From assembly GCA_019426215.1 (NCBI GenBank), contig CM033393.1, positions 23,872,591-23,936,590 of the forward strand: 64,000 bases of DNA, in the 5' to 3' direction. The translations under genes and the position numbers were made by a program. The DNA comes from Buddleja alternifolia. Its lineage: Eukaryota; Streptophyta; Magnoliopsida; Lamiales; Scrophulariaceae. The stretch's first letter is position 1; each line of letters begins with the position of its first letter. The notes below the pieces were generated by a model. The model saw only the letters and a list, made by a program, of their open reading frames with translations, did no database searches and was not told the DNA's origin. Positions 11,643 through 23,139 of the stretch are shown piece after piece.

Positions 11643-13034
11643 GACACAACCGTCACAATGTGGATACCTATAAGGCCAGGCTGGTGGCGAAAGGGTATAG
11701 TCATAAGGAGGGAATTGACTATGAGGAAACCTTTTCGCCAGTGGCCATGATCAAATGTATTAGAATTCTGCTAGCCATAGCTACAAACTTGGATTATGAA
11801 ATCTGAAAAATGGATGTAAAGACCGCATTTCTAAATGGATACCTCGAGGAGGAGATTTACATGCAACAGACCAAGGGTTTCATATCCAAATCAGATTCTC
11901 ATAAAGTTTGCAAACTGAATAGATCTATTTATGGACTGAAGCAAGCCTCTCATAGCTGGAATCTATGGTTCGATGAAGAAGCACGAAAATATGGCTTCAT
12001 TAAGAATGAAGACGAACTATGTGTCTACAAAATGGTCAGTGGGAGCAAGTTGACATTCCTGGTGCTACATGTTGATGACATACTACTTAAAGGGAATGAC
12101 ATAGACTTATTGACATCAGTCAAGACATGACTCTCAAGCACGTTCTCCATGAAAAACTTGAGAGAAGCTACCTACATTCTGGGAATTCGCCTATATAGAG
12201 ATAGAGCAAATATAATGATAGGACTCTCCCAAGTGCTCTACCTAGAGAAAGTCCTTAAGAGATATGAGATGCATAACTCTAAGGGGGGACTTTTGCCCAT
12301 GAGACATGGTATACTATTCCCAAATCTATGAGTCTTAAAACGGACAAGGATAGAATGGATATGAGGAATACACCCTATGCGTCAGCAGTGGAAAGTCTCG
12401 TGTACATGATGTTGTGCACGAGACCATATCTGGCCTATGTTGTGAGCATGGTTAGTAGGTTTCCAGCAAACCCAGAGTAGCAACACTGGACAACAATGAA
12501 GTGTATCTTAAAGTACTTAAGAAGAACTAAAGATATGCTATTAATATTGGAAATGGAGAATTGAAAGAGGATGGTAATACCGATGCAGATTTTCAATCTG
12601 ATCCTGATGACCTCAAGTCCACCTCTGGGTACATATTCACGCTCAATGGTGGAGCAGTGTCTTGGAAAAGTTTCAATTAAAGCACAACTGTTGATTCCAC
12701 AACGAAGGCAGGATATGTGGCGAAGTTGTTTGGATGAGAAAGTTCATAGCCGAACTTCACGTGGTTTCTAATGTGGAAATGTCGTTGCCACTACAGTGTG
12801 ACAACAATGGAGCAATTGCGCAAGCTAAAGAACCAAGGTCTCACAATAAAGCTAAACACGTGGTGAGGAAATATCATATAATACGAGAAATTGTTTAGAA
12901 GAGATGATATTACCGTGCGAAAAATAGCCTCAACAGACCACGTGGCTGACCCACTCACCAAGCCATTATCACAGGCGGTGCTAGATAAACATTGTGAGAA
13001 GATGGGCATCAAATACCATAGCGATTGGCGTTGA
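11643..13034 (+). pseudogene. Outer Copia pol, 3' part (reverse transcriptase and RNase H), degenerate
   Basis: Continuation of the gene cut at 2632. The RT segment 11810-12130 has MDVKTAFLNGYLEEE and an altered catalytic box LHVDDILL, where the inner copy has YVDDILL. It ends at a stop, and 12149-12331 continues the RT C-terminus. RNase H from about 12480 to 13034 is recognisable but full of stops and frameshifts. The final codons match the end of the inner copy (9996) and are followed by the same kind of polypurine tract. Confidence 0.8.
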
Positions 13035-13049
13035 GTGCAAGTGGGATAT
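13035..13049 (+). other. Polypurine tract of the outer Copia element
   Basis: gtgcaagtgggatat directly precedes the TGTTAGGTG start of the 3' LTR and matches the tract of the inner element. Confidence 0.75.
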
Positions 13050-14746
13050 TGTTAGGTGTATGCTCTCAATGCCAAAGAGGAATTAGATTGAGTAGGGCTT
13101 TTATAAGTTATTTGTACAAACTATTTTACGTTTCTATTTATAGAATAAAGGTTTTGATTTTGTTCATATAAATTCAATAGCATTTAAATGTGTTGAACAA
13201 ATAAGTACATGAGATTTGAAGATAAATTTTCCACCTCTTATGGTTGAGAGGAGGCACTGGAAGAGTCAAGTACTTAATCTCTTAAAAAGGGAGTTCGCGA
13301 GTTAAGAAATTTTAATTGGGCATTTAAATTCAACTCGTATGATACCTGCTTTGACAAAGAAGTACCAGTTGAACATTGATTAGATAGTGGGAGCTGATGT
13401 CATGAATACAATTAATGGAATTAATATATTTGAACTCGACTCGCATTAATTCGATCACGTGGGTATTTACTCTTTGACACTCAATGATTGGGATTAAGAT
13501 TGCGATAGTATGTATGAACTTTAGATCTGAGGAGTTATTTACAATGTGCTTGTAGTATTGGATATGTTATCAAAGTAGTTAGACCCGTATCACCTGATAG
13601 GTGGGGTTGACCTTGAAGTACGATTCACTTGGTGCATTCGACATTGTAAGATAAATACCACTATCGGATTCACCGTCTAAACAGTAAACAAGTATGTGAC
13701 TTGTACGATCATAAGTAATTGAAATTACAAAGTCTTTGGCCAAAGCATATAAACTAACTAGTGATGGTCACTGTGGGTAGTTTGGTAATTTCACATTATT
13801 ATGATTACCGAGTACAGTATCAAGTTCTATGAGTTTGACGTACCATGACTCTTACTTGATCGGGTCACGTCAGTGGAGAGTTTATAAGCATATGGTAATC
13901 ATAATAAAGGTTCGTGATGACATGTTCATCTAATATTCAATTCGGCTAGGATTTGATTCCACGGTGCTGGCTAGGTGACAATCATATCCTTTGGAATCCT
14001 CCCACTACCAATTGAATTGAGCCTAGAGAGTCGCGCTATGTGAAGAAAAGGAATGTTTTTCCATGCTAAGGGTATTTTGGTAAAATAACATTTGATGTGA
14101 TTGACTGACAAAATGGATGGCATGATTTATTTAAAAGATATTTAATTGGATTAAATAAATTAATTAAAGCATATTAATTCATAAGTTAAATTAATTAGAA
14201 GTTAATTTGAAAGTTAAATTAATTGGATTAATTTTAATTGGATTAAAGAAATTAATTAATTGGCAATTGGATTGGAATTGGAATTAATTAATTACACATG
14301 GGCTAAGATGAGACGAAGCCCGGAAGCCCACTGCAAACAGGCCTAGCGGCCGCCCCTCTTCATTATGCCTAGGGTTCTGCTTACTTGGTATAAGTAGTTA
14401 GTCAGTGTCAGAACTCTACACAAGTCATTATTCAGAATCTAACTTTGAGCCAAAGAAACCTAGAGCAGTAGGAAAGATTCCCTCCCTCTTCCTTCAACTA
14501 GCCGCCACCGCCATTGTTGTCGTGGAGGAGATCAGAGCTTTCTCGAATATTTTTCTTCCATGTGCTTGTCTACAGGTAGAAGTTTGGGGTTGCTGCTGAT
14601 TAATCGATTTTTGTCGTCAAGAGGTAATTCGATTATTCTCTTACGTAATTTGTTCTTATTGCGTCATAATAATATCATGAAACCCCGGATTCGATTCTCG
14701 ATGTGATTCGGATCAAAAAAATTATCCGCTAGACCGAATCACAACA
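13050..14746 (+). repeat. 3' LTR of the outer Copia element
   Basis: Starts TGTTAGGTGTATG after the polypurine tract. It shares the order of blocks seen in the inner LTR (for example the 'tctttggccaaagcat' block and a TATA-like ggtataagta near 14388). The end is placed at cacaaca (14746) by its TG...CA form; the 5' partner is outside the window, so this end is less certain. Confidence 0.7.
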
Positions 14747-16383
14747 ATTATATGTTAAGTGATGTATTTTTTTCACATCCACAGAGTGTAGGGGTGGGGC
14801 CCAAGACCCCATCTAAGAAAGTATTTTCCGTATAGCTAATGTTATACTCTAAATACAGGTGATATAGGCTAGTCGTATTGACAAGTCTTTATAGGTTACC
14901 TTGTTTTAGTATAATTTGGAAACAAATATAATATGTATATAGGTGCTAAGAATTATAAAGGTGCTATATACATATAGAGGTCATATATATACATAGGAAA
15001 GAAAACATTGCAAATATATGCTTGGTGGCAATTTATTCTTCCACAATGAACGATTTCTTGACACCTTAGAACAAGTACTCATCTCATCACCATATTGCAG
15101 CACATGCAAGATAAGAGAATAGTATCATCTTGTTGTTTCAAGGCCACCTCATCACCACGTCTTCATCTTATACTTACACCTCAACCCCTTGATGCTTTTA
15201 TTAGCCAACACATCACTCGTTACCTGAATACAGAGCCCCTCTCCATCTCTTAACTTCAGCGTTATAGTGATTCATTTAACAAAAAATTCAGAAACATACA
15301 AGACACCTCCCTCAACTTTAAAAGAAAAGGAAAAACGCAGCTTGTGCAGTGTTGGTATAACTCCAATTTAAAGGGTCAAATGATATCCAAATTGAGTGTG
15401 GTTGGTCTTAAGTTCTTCCCAAGAGATATAGGAAGAATATGTTGGTTTAACATTCTACATAGAAGTTCGGAATTGGTCACAAAGATCGTCCAACTATTAG
15501 TTTGTTGCACAAAGACAAAATATGCTACTAGGAAAGTTTTGACTAACTTTGAATTGGAACTTGGTTCCTTCATATATCTCAGTGAAAGTTTATAATTTTC
15601 ACATACCATTAGTGATATTTTGAGCTTAAATTGTTACAGGGCTATTGACTTGGTAGTTAATTATGGCAACAAGTTATGAATATAGTGTTTTAGAATTTCA
15701 ATTTTTGGAGTTGTCAATTAGGCTGTATTTAGATGACCAAACAAGTGAATTTCTTTATGTAACATTTTTTGGAGAACTATGGTCATGTCTAGACTCTACC
15801 TGTAAAATTTGGCAAATATTGAAGTTGTTTGGAAGGTTATAAAGTTCTAGCAATAAAGCTGCCAGTTTGTTTGGCGAGATTAAAGAGAAAGTAGTTTCCG
15901 TTTTGAGCTCAATTGTCATACTTAGATTTTATTTTACTTCTAAACTTTTACTGTATAATTATATATATGTTGAAATTGTGTCTTCAAAATTTGTGAATTT
16001 TTCAAGAAATAGGGTACTTCATAAAACTATTGAAACTCAAGTGTCTGTCTTGAAAAGTTTTCTGGTGCAACTACGATTTTGTGAGTGAATCACTAACTTA
16101 AAGAGGTCAAATAAATCTGAAATTTTTATGGCATGTTCTTCAACGTTATTTATTTGTTAGGGCAAAGTTTTAGATCAAAATATTACTTTGATAGTTTATA
16201 AGAATGTTTGTGGTAAAACTGCCCAGATGTGTAACTTAGTTGAAGAAATTTATTTTGAGGTTTTGGTATAAAGTGACTATATGCCGATATCTTAGTACAT
16301 ATATAGTATGACTTACTAGTGTCGCTTAGGTTATAAATAATCATAGTTCGAGAATATAACAGTTTATTTGGACAGTAGGATAT
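14747..16383 (+). repeat. Diverged fragment of a Tekay-type Gypsy LTR, no gene
   Basis: No coding sequence is supported. From about 14870 the text follows the first part of the Tekay LTR at 33311-35946 in the same order: an 'aaatttggNaaNtatt' block (near 15808), a 'gccagtNtgttNggcg' block (near 15860), 'acttttactgta' (near 15945) and 'tttggacagtaggatat' just before 16384 (compare 34676). It is interrupted at 16383 by SIRE copy A. Both neighbours appear to have inserted into this older LTR. Confidence 0.6.
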
Positions 16384-17850
16384 TGTTAGGTTAATGTCCT
16401 CAAATGCCACTAGAGGATTAGTAAATAATAAGACATTATCAAATTGTAGTTGTTCATTAAATAAATCAATAAAAGGCATTTTAGTTGTTTACATTCATAT
16501 TGGCATTTATAGATTGTAATCATCTATAAGTTTATGAACACAAGAGTTAACTCTGTAAGGCACTAGAGGAGTCTGATACTTGTGTACTGAAAAAGTCTGC
16601 ACATCAAGCGTTTCCTTATGGGACAGAAGTAATGTCACCTGAATTTATTTCTAAGTTCAAAAGGAGTTTAATGCAAATATTCCCGAAGAATTAAATACCA
16701 ACGGATATTTAATTCAAATGCATTAAATGCTGATAAGAGCATTAAATGTGATAAGCAATTTCAGACGTACGGAGAAGCCACCCTATTGGACTGTCAACTA
16801 TCTCAGACTGCAGCACCAACTTTCGTGCAGCAGATTTTCAGGAAAAAGGACAAAAGTTGTTCACTCGCGGAAGTGAGAGACACGCGCCTGTGCATGTGTC
16901 AAACGAACACTTTCTCCAAGAATGCCTATAAATAGGGCTTCAACAACAAGCCAAATAGAGAACAATAAATCTTCAAGTCGAATTGATGTTGCATTGAAGT
17001 CTCATTCCTTAAACTCTCAGAAAAGCCAGAATATTCAAGAAAACATTCCCTTTGCTTTTCTTCAATCCTGAGACAGTCAACAAATATCTCAAACATTCTT
17101 TTCGAAGAAACCACTTTCCTACTGAGATATTTCCAAGTTGTTTGAACTTCATCAAAATCAAACAAACCGCTTTAGAAAAACCCATCCAAGCTTCGCGATC
17201 TGTGTGAAGTCGAAGTTGGATACTTGCATCATTTCTGGGTGAAAGAAGCAAGGAGATTGAAGTGATTTGGAGCAGAAATCTGTGTGATCAAGGAGCTCAA
17301 GTCATCGACATCTATCTCTCCCTATTGTGTAGAAGATTCTGTGTGATTCTTTTAGAATCACTTTAGTGGATTGCCTCCAAGTGTTCAAGGAAAAGAAGGA
17401 CGTAGTTGGGATCACATCACCCAACGAACCTTACAAATATTGTGTTATTTACTTTTCAATCAATCATATCATATCATATCATTGCATAAATTGACTAAGT
17501 AAAATACAATCAAACGCTAAGCAACTAAGAAACCTCTGGTGACGCTAAACCTTTCAAAGGAAGACTAGAAAAATCATTCCGCTATGCTAACACTGATTAA
17601 AGAACTGAACGCTTAAACCCACTCGGTTAAAGTATTCAAATCTTGAAGTCTAAGTTAACTCTCTAAAAACAGTTTTCATCAGACGCTTAACCTAAGCGTC
17701 TATATTTCTAAGAAAACGCGCAGTCAAGCGTTCCCTTTTTAAGCGTCCAAAACCAGTTTAATACGAAATCTTTTGAAGTCGAAAAAGACTTCAGGGTCTA
17801 TTCAACCCCCCCCCCTTCTAGACCCTTTCGTATGCCACTTGGGACCAACA
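16384..17850 (+). repeat. 5' LTR of SIRE copy A
   Basis: Begins TGTTAGGTTAATG and ends gggaccaaca, two bases before the PBS. Length is 1467 bp, close to copy B (1465 and 1494 bp). The first few hundred bases differ from copy B, but the rest is colinear, including the TATA region and the C-run near 17807. Confidence 0.82.
16925..16936 (+). promoter_or_regulatory. TATA box in the SIRE A LTR
   Basis: cctataaatagg, matched by cctataaatacc at the same place in both LTRs of copy B. It is the likely core promoter of the element. Confidence 0.65.
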
Positions 17851-17852
17851 AG

Positions 17853-17866
17853 TGGTATCAGAGCGG
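17853..17866 (+). other. Primer-binding site of SIRE copy A
   Basis: tggtatcagagcgg, complementary to the tRNA-iMet 3' end, two bases after the LTR. The identical motif occurs in copy B. Confidence 0.88.
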
Positions 17867-17952
17867 TTAAATTGAAATTTCAAAATTTCCGAGCATAACT
17901 GCTCGTTTAGATCCTTTCTTTCAAAAATCTAATTGTCTTTTAAAATTTAGAT

Positions 17953-20265
17953 ATGGCTTTTGCTAAAGTTCCCAAGCTGACTGAATCAAATTATGACACA
18001 TGGAAAGTCAAAGCATTTACATATCTCTGTTCATGTGATGATGACATGTGCGATATCATTTCAGATGGGCCAATCAACATATATAAAGTTATCACAAGAG
18101 CTCCTGGAGCCACAGAAGAAACTCCCGATGGTTACGTTGAAAAACCAAAACAAGAATGGACTCCAGATGAGCGTCGAAGAGCTAACTTGGACAATGTTGG
18201 ACGTAACGCTCTATATACGGCTATTGGTGATAATGACAACTTATTTAACAAATCAAATCTTGCAAAACTACTAAAGAAATATGGGATAAGTTGGCTACGA
18301 TTTGTGGTGGCTCTGCCCAAATCAAAGAAAACAAACTTTCCATCGCCAAGGAAAAGTTTAATGGATTTAAGATGCTACCCAATGAAACGTTAGAGCAATT
18401 GGATATAAGATTTACAGCTCTAGTTACAGAACTTACATCGTTGGGAATGGATTTACAGAACTGAGAAATGGTGGTCAAAATCTTTAGAAGCTTACCAAGT
18501 AAATTCTTGATGAAGACAACCACTATGAGAGAATCAAATATGCTGGATCTTCTAACTCCAGAAGACGCCTTTTCAGAACTAAAAGCATTGGAGTTCGAGT
18601 TGAATTCTGCCAGTGATATTGTGAGTAGTCCAGTGATTGAATTTGGAGTGCTTATTGCATCAATCAAGGGCAAATCGGGTAATAAAGGAAAGAATTCAGA
18701 TATTAATGAGGAAGAAGAGTTGGCTTTGCTGAATAGATTCAGGAGTTTTTGAGATATGAAAAGAAGGGAAAAGGTTTCAATAATCAAGGACAAAGTTCAT
18801 ATCAAGCGCCCACTCCAGTACAACAACAGTACCAAGCGCCTCAGTATTCTGCTCCGTCACCCCAAGCGCCTGCTCAATATCAACCGTCTACTCGAAATAT
18901 CTCAGCACCCGTGATCTCAAAGCCACACACTGCAAGGTTATCAAATGAACAAAAGATGAAAACTAATCTTTGTTATAATTGCAGGAAACCAGGGCACTAC
19001 CAGGTAAATTGCCCTTATCCAAACGTATCCAAGCCCTCAAAGCAGGAGTACTTGGATAGAAACCAATTTAGGAGCAACCTTCGGCAACAAGGTTTGTTAG
19101 CGGAATCAGAACGAGCATCCGCACCTGAAGATTTAGAATCATCAGACGAAAGTAGTGATGATGATGAGCCATTAGATGACTCAGCGCTCATATGTCTCAT
19201 GGCCAGAGATGATGAAGCGTCTCCTGATGTAATCAATGAATTATCAATTCCTCTTTTTTTATGATGAATTACTTGACAAAGTCAGACAATACTACAATGA
19301 ATGTCAAGAAGCTGCCAAAATATATCAAAATGATCTCGTAATTATTTCATCACTCACTAAAGATAAAGTAACGCTCAGAGCAGAGTTGCGAATTCAGCAA
19401 CAGTGCATTGAGAAAAACTAATCGCTTGAGAGTGAAGTTATTCAATTAAAAAGTGATCTTGATATAATAGTCAAGAGAGAAGCTGATCTGATGGCTAGAC
19501 TTGCCAAGTCAGAACAGCTCGTCTCATCGTTGTCCAAAGCATCCAGAAAGCTCGACAATATGACTGAAGTAACAAGGTTATTTGGAAAAAGACCGGTTTA
19601 GGATGCAATAAATTCGGTAAACAACCAAACAAACCTAATGTTACGGCAAACAATAAAGGAAAGGATGTTTTCTTTGTTGAGAAAGGTTCACAAGGTCAAA
19701 ATCAAAATGAACCAAGTGACAATGGTAAGAGGCCAAATGAGAAAGTCAAAACTAACTCAGGCAAGGGGAAAACTAAGGCAATTGATTCACAAAGACGGGT
19801 TTATCCAAACGCGCAAAAAGCTAAAGATAAGACTGACAACTGTGAATCAAGCGCTAAGCGTCCAACACCAAAAGTGCAACCCAAGCCAGTGCCAAGGAAA
19901 TACCATCATCAATATCCAAGACAGTCAAGATTATATTATCGATATTATGATGATTATGATTATGACTATGATTATGATTGTCATTATAATCAAGGATATT
20001 ATTATACACCCAAAAAAGCACACACAACACAATATGAAACCCAAAAAGGACAATATTCCTACAATGAAGACTAGGCAAATATGGGTTCCTAAAGTTCTAA
20101 TTCAAACTGACAATGTTACTAATGTTAAAGGACCCAAGCAACAATGGGTACCTAAATAGAAATAGAACTTCCTTCTTGAGTGCAGGTACCTAGGCTAGAG
20201 TCGATACATCTGTTTAGTACTTCGATAGTGGATCGTCAAGGCACATGACTGGTTCCAAGGATCTT
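17953..20265 (+). pseudogene. SIRE A gag and start of protease, broken
   Basis: The ATG at 17953 opens 146 codons typical of the Copia gag N-terminus (KLTESNYDTWK). A frameshift follows, and gag continues in pieces at 18468-18752 and 18749-19264, where the zinc knuckle CYNCRKPGHYQVNC lies. A stop at 19419-19421 (after IEKN) is at the same codon as in copy B (59022-59024). A coiled-coil-like segment follows, then a lost base near 19590. The gag C-terminus (19874-20074) is a Tyr/Asp-rich tract (YDDYDYDYDYD) followed by the IWVPK-type region. Protease begins near 20215 and is cut by the CACTA insertion at 20266. Confidence 0.82.
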
Positions 20266-20837
20266 CACTACCACAAAAAAGTCCTATTACAGTGCACCTA
20301 TGACAGCAGTTTTGAAAACTGCTGTAATAGGGGGCACTCGGTTCGGACCTATGACAGCGGTTCAAGCCGAACCGGTGTCATAGGTGTAAAAAAAAATAAA
20401 AAAAAAAAAAAATTTGAACTTTTGGCAGCGGTTCGGATAGAACCGCTGCCACAAAGTGAACTTTTGGCAGCGGTTCGCCCGAACCGCTGGCAAAAGTTCA
20501 AATTTTGGGCGGGTTTATTTCAAACCGGCCCCCCCTCTCTCTCACTCTCACTCTCACTCACTCTCTCTCTCTCTCAACTCTCTCACCACCACCGCCGCCG
20601 CCGCCGCGCCCCCCTCGGTTTCTCTCTCTATTTTTAGATATACTTCTCTCTCTCTCGGTTTCTCTCTCGATTTCTAGATCTAGTTCCTCTCTCTCGATTT
20701 CTCTCGGTATAAGACCGCCGCTGCCCACCTCCGCCGCCGCCGCCCACCCCACCTCTGCCTCGCCGCCGCCCACGCGCCACCTCCGCCGCGCCGCCTTCTT
20801 CCCATTTAGTTTTGGTATTTATTTTTAGATAAATATA

Positions 20838-21260
20838 AATATATATATATATACACACACACACACATAGAGTATATAGAGATGTATGTATGTGGGTGTA
20901 TGCATATATGTGTGGATGTATGTATATTTGTGTATGTGTGGGTTATTTATATTTGTGTATATGTGGGTGTATGTGTATTTGTGTATGTGTGTGTATGTAT
21001 ATTTTGTGTATGAATTTTTGTGTATGAATATTTGTGTATGTATATTTGTGTATATGTTCATGGGTGTATGCATATATGTGTATATGTTAATGGGTGTATT
21101 TGTGTATGTGTGGGTGTGTGTATATTTGTGTATGTATATATGTGGATGGGTGTATGTTATTTGTGTACATGTTGATGGGTGTATGTATATTTGTGTATAT
21201 GTTGATGGGTGTACGTATATTGTGTATTTGTGGGTGTACGTATATTTGTGTATTTATGAA
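20838..21260 (+). repeat. TG-rich minisatellite inside the CACTA element
   Basis: Irregular tandem units around tgtgtatgtatatttgtg and gatgggtgtatg. ORFs of 60-158 codons on both strands here are artefacts of the repeat (endless YVY/CMC or THI patterns). Confidence 0.85.
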
Positions 21261-21286
21261 AATATTTCTCGGTTGAAATTTTGCGG

Positions 21287-21557
21287 TGTTGGAATGACAC
21301 AAAATTCACAAGGTCATAGAGAACGGCATTCTGAACAAACGCAAAAATTTGCGCTCTCGTGATTTTAGCCATCCGAGATCGTTTAAGGCCTCAAATACGC
21401 GTTTTATTACAAAAATACGTATCTTTGTAATAAAACGCGTATTTGAGGCCTTAAATGATCTCGGATGGCTAAAATCACGAGAGCACAAGACAACGTCTTG
21501 TGTTTTGTTCAGAATGCCGTTTCCCTATGACCATGCGAATTTCGTGTCATTCCGACA
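21287..21557. repeat. Long near-perfect inverted repeat (hairpin) inside the CACTA element
   Basis: The inner arms (about 21354-21413 and 21424-21483) are 60 bp long with one visible mismatch around a 10-base loop. Weaker pairing extends outward: ggaatgacac at 21291 pairs with gtgtcattcc at 21544, and the ggcattctgaac block near 21325 pairs with gttcagaatgcc near 21508. The right arm carries a small extra palindrome acaagac/gtcttgt. A transcript through this would form a long double-stranded RNA. Confidence 0.88.
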
Positions 21558-21892
21558 TGGTAACATTATAAACGATAAAATAAAATTAAAAAAATAAAAA
21601 TAAACCACCCTATGACAGCGGTTCACCCGGAACCGCTGTCATAGGGTCCAATTTAATTTATTTTTTTTGAATAAATGACCTATGACAGCGGTTCCGCCGA
21701 AACCGCTGTCATAGGGTCACCCTACTGCAACGGTTTCTATAGACCGCTGTCATAGGGTCACCCTACTGCAGCGGTTTCTATAGAACCGCTGTCATATGGT
21801 TTTGACCTATGCCAGCGGTACCTATGACAGCGGTTCAAACCGTTGTAATAGGCCCAAAAAAACCGCTGTTATAAGTCATTTCTGTAGTAGTG

Positions 21893-23130
21893 CTTCTGAT
21901 CAACTATCGAGCTGCCAATGGTCCCAGGTTGTATTTGGTGACAACTCCAAAGGTAAAACCAAAGGTATAGGTACTGTGCATAGGGGAACATCATGATAAG
22001 TGATGTTTATTTTGTTGAGGGACTGTTGCTATATAAATGACGATAAGACAAAGTCTACTAAATTGAAAGGAAAAAGAACTAACAACGTATTTTGTAGATT
22101 GGGGTTCAACACTTGATAACAACCCAACATGCTTTGTTGCTAAAATGAATTTAAAAAGGGTTGGTTATGGCATAGAAAAATGAACCACCTTAACTTTAAA
22201 ACAATCTCTCAGCTTATAAGTCAAAATCTTGTAGAGGGATTACCAAATGGACCATTTCACAAGGATCGCCTTTGTGACGCTTGTCAAATGGGTAAACAAG
22301 TTAAAGTCATCGTTCAAGAGAAAACCTCATCTATTTACCTCTAGAATACTTGAACTACTTCACATGGATCTGTTTGGACCTGTTCAAACAATCAGTGTAA
22401 GCGGTAAAAAGTATACTTTGGTGATAGTAGATGATTTCTCTCGATTTACTTGGGTGGAATTTCTATCATCCAAAGATGAAACATGTGACAAGTTAACAAC
22501 GCTTATTCGACAACTTCAAACATTGAAAGATCTTAAAGTTGCGAGAATAAGAATGATCACGGTACCGAGTTTACTAACAAGGTTTTGAGAGTTTTGTGCA
22601 GAAAAATGGAATACACCATGAGTATTCAGCTCCCAGAACTCCCCAACAAAATGGTGTTGCTGAGCGCCGGAACCGAACGCTTAAGGAAGCCGCTGGACAT
22701 GTTAGCAGAATCCAAGCTTGCTCCTAGGTTTTGGGCCGAAGCGATCAACACTGCGTGTTACACTCAAAACCGTTGCATGATCAACAAACAGCATGGAAAA
22801 CTCCATATGAACTGTGAAGGGACGTAAGCCAAATGTTTCATACTTTCACGTCTTTAGTTCTAAGTGCTTTATTCATGTAATGGATCCCAAAGCCTAAAGA
22901 CTTTGATTCTAAGCGGATGAGGGAATCTTCTAGGCTACGCCAAGAATGGAAGATTTTCGCATCCTAAACAAGGGCAAATCGAAGGTTGAGGAATCTATTC
23001 ATTTTGTTTTTGATGATGCTAAACCAAGAACAATAAGGTCATATAAATGATGTAGGAGTTGAAGATCTTTTGTCATCAAGCGTCTAAGATCACTTTGATG
23101 AGATACTGACGACGATGATGAATCTCGTGC
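21893..23130 (+). pseudogene. SIRE A protease/integrase remainder, broken and truncated
   Basis: Resumes directly after the CACTA element, matching copy B (NYRA-NGP...FGDNSKGKTKG). The integrase zinc region (RLCDACQMGK equivalent near 22265) and core (22247-22588, HMDLFGP, VIVDDFSRFTWVEF) are recognisable over shifting frames. The Asp motif region near 22550 is frameshifted. 22585-22827 holds the end of the core and CYTQNRCMINKQH. Similarity to copy B fades at about 23130 in the acidic region after integrase; RT is missing. Confidence 0.75.
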
Positions 23131-23139
23131 CACCGATTC

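Larger units (their letters stand above)
1..14746 (+). mobile_element. Outer Angela/BARE-like Ty1-Copia LTR retrotransposon, 5' LTR outside the window, split by a nested insertion
   Basis: The window opens in the 5' leader of this element. A degenerate gag-pol follows at 408-2632, is interrupted by a complete related element (2633-11637), resumes at 11643 with reverse transcriptase and RNase H, and ends in a polypurine tract and a 3' LTR (13050-14746). Domain order gag, protease, integrase, RT, RNase H is that of Copia. RT wording and LTR length (about 1.7 kb) resemble the Angela/BARE group; this clade call is from memory of the family. Stops and frameshifts throughout show an old dead copy. 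Confidence 0.8.
20266..21892 (+). mobile_element. Non-autonomous CACTA (CMC/EnSpm) DNA transposon
   Basis: Starts CACTACCACAAAAAA and ends TTTCTGTAGTAGTG, giving imperfect terminal inverted repeats of about 14 bp, and is flanked by a 3-bp duplication ctt (20263-20265 and 21893-21895). Both subterminal regions (about 20280-20510 and 21605-21875) carry many copies of a unit close to cctatgacagcggttc with its complement, as expected for transposase-binding arrays. At 1627 bp it has no transposase ORF, so it would need an autonomous partner. Inside are CCG-rich sequence, a TG-rich minisatellite and a long inverted repeat. Confidence 0.9.
16384..23130 (+). mobile_element. SIRE-like Ty1-Copia retrotransposon copy A, 3'-truncated
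   Basis: 5' LTR (16384-17850), iMet primer-binding site, gag from 17953, protease and integrase pieces, then loss of sequence before RT at about 23130, where satellite DNA begins. It is the same family as the full-length copy B on the opposite strand (48068-62086): gag, integrase and the second half of the LTR match closely. A CACTA transposon sits in it at 20266-21892. RT, RNase H, the third gene and the 3' LTR are absent. Confidence 0.85.

Noticed and set aside
14405..14599. 64-codon ORF near the end of the outer LTR
   Set aside because: Located in the R/U5 part of an LTR, with no recognisable domain; LTR sequence explains it.
15344..16479. Several 70-98 codon ORFs on both strands
   Set aside because: They lie in the diverged Tekay LTR fragment and the start of the SIRE A LTR, with no protein similarity I can recognise.
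19638..20159. Alternative-frame ORF in SIRE gag, also open in copy B (58379-58735)
   Set aside because: Overlaps the Lys/Ser-rich gag C-terminus; the gag frame has the recognisable features (Tyr/Asp tract), and the shared openness follows from shared sequence.
20886..21372. ORFs of 60-158 codons on both strands in the TG-rich region
   Set aside because: They follow from the minisatellite composition and lack any domain.
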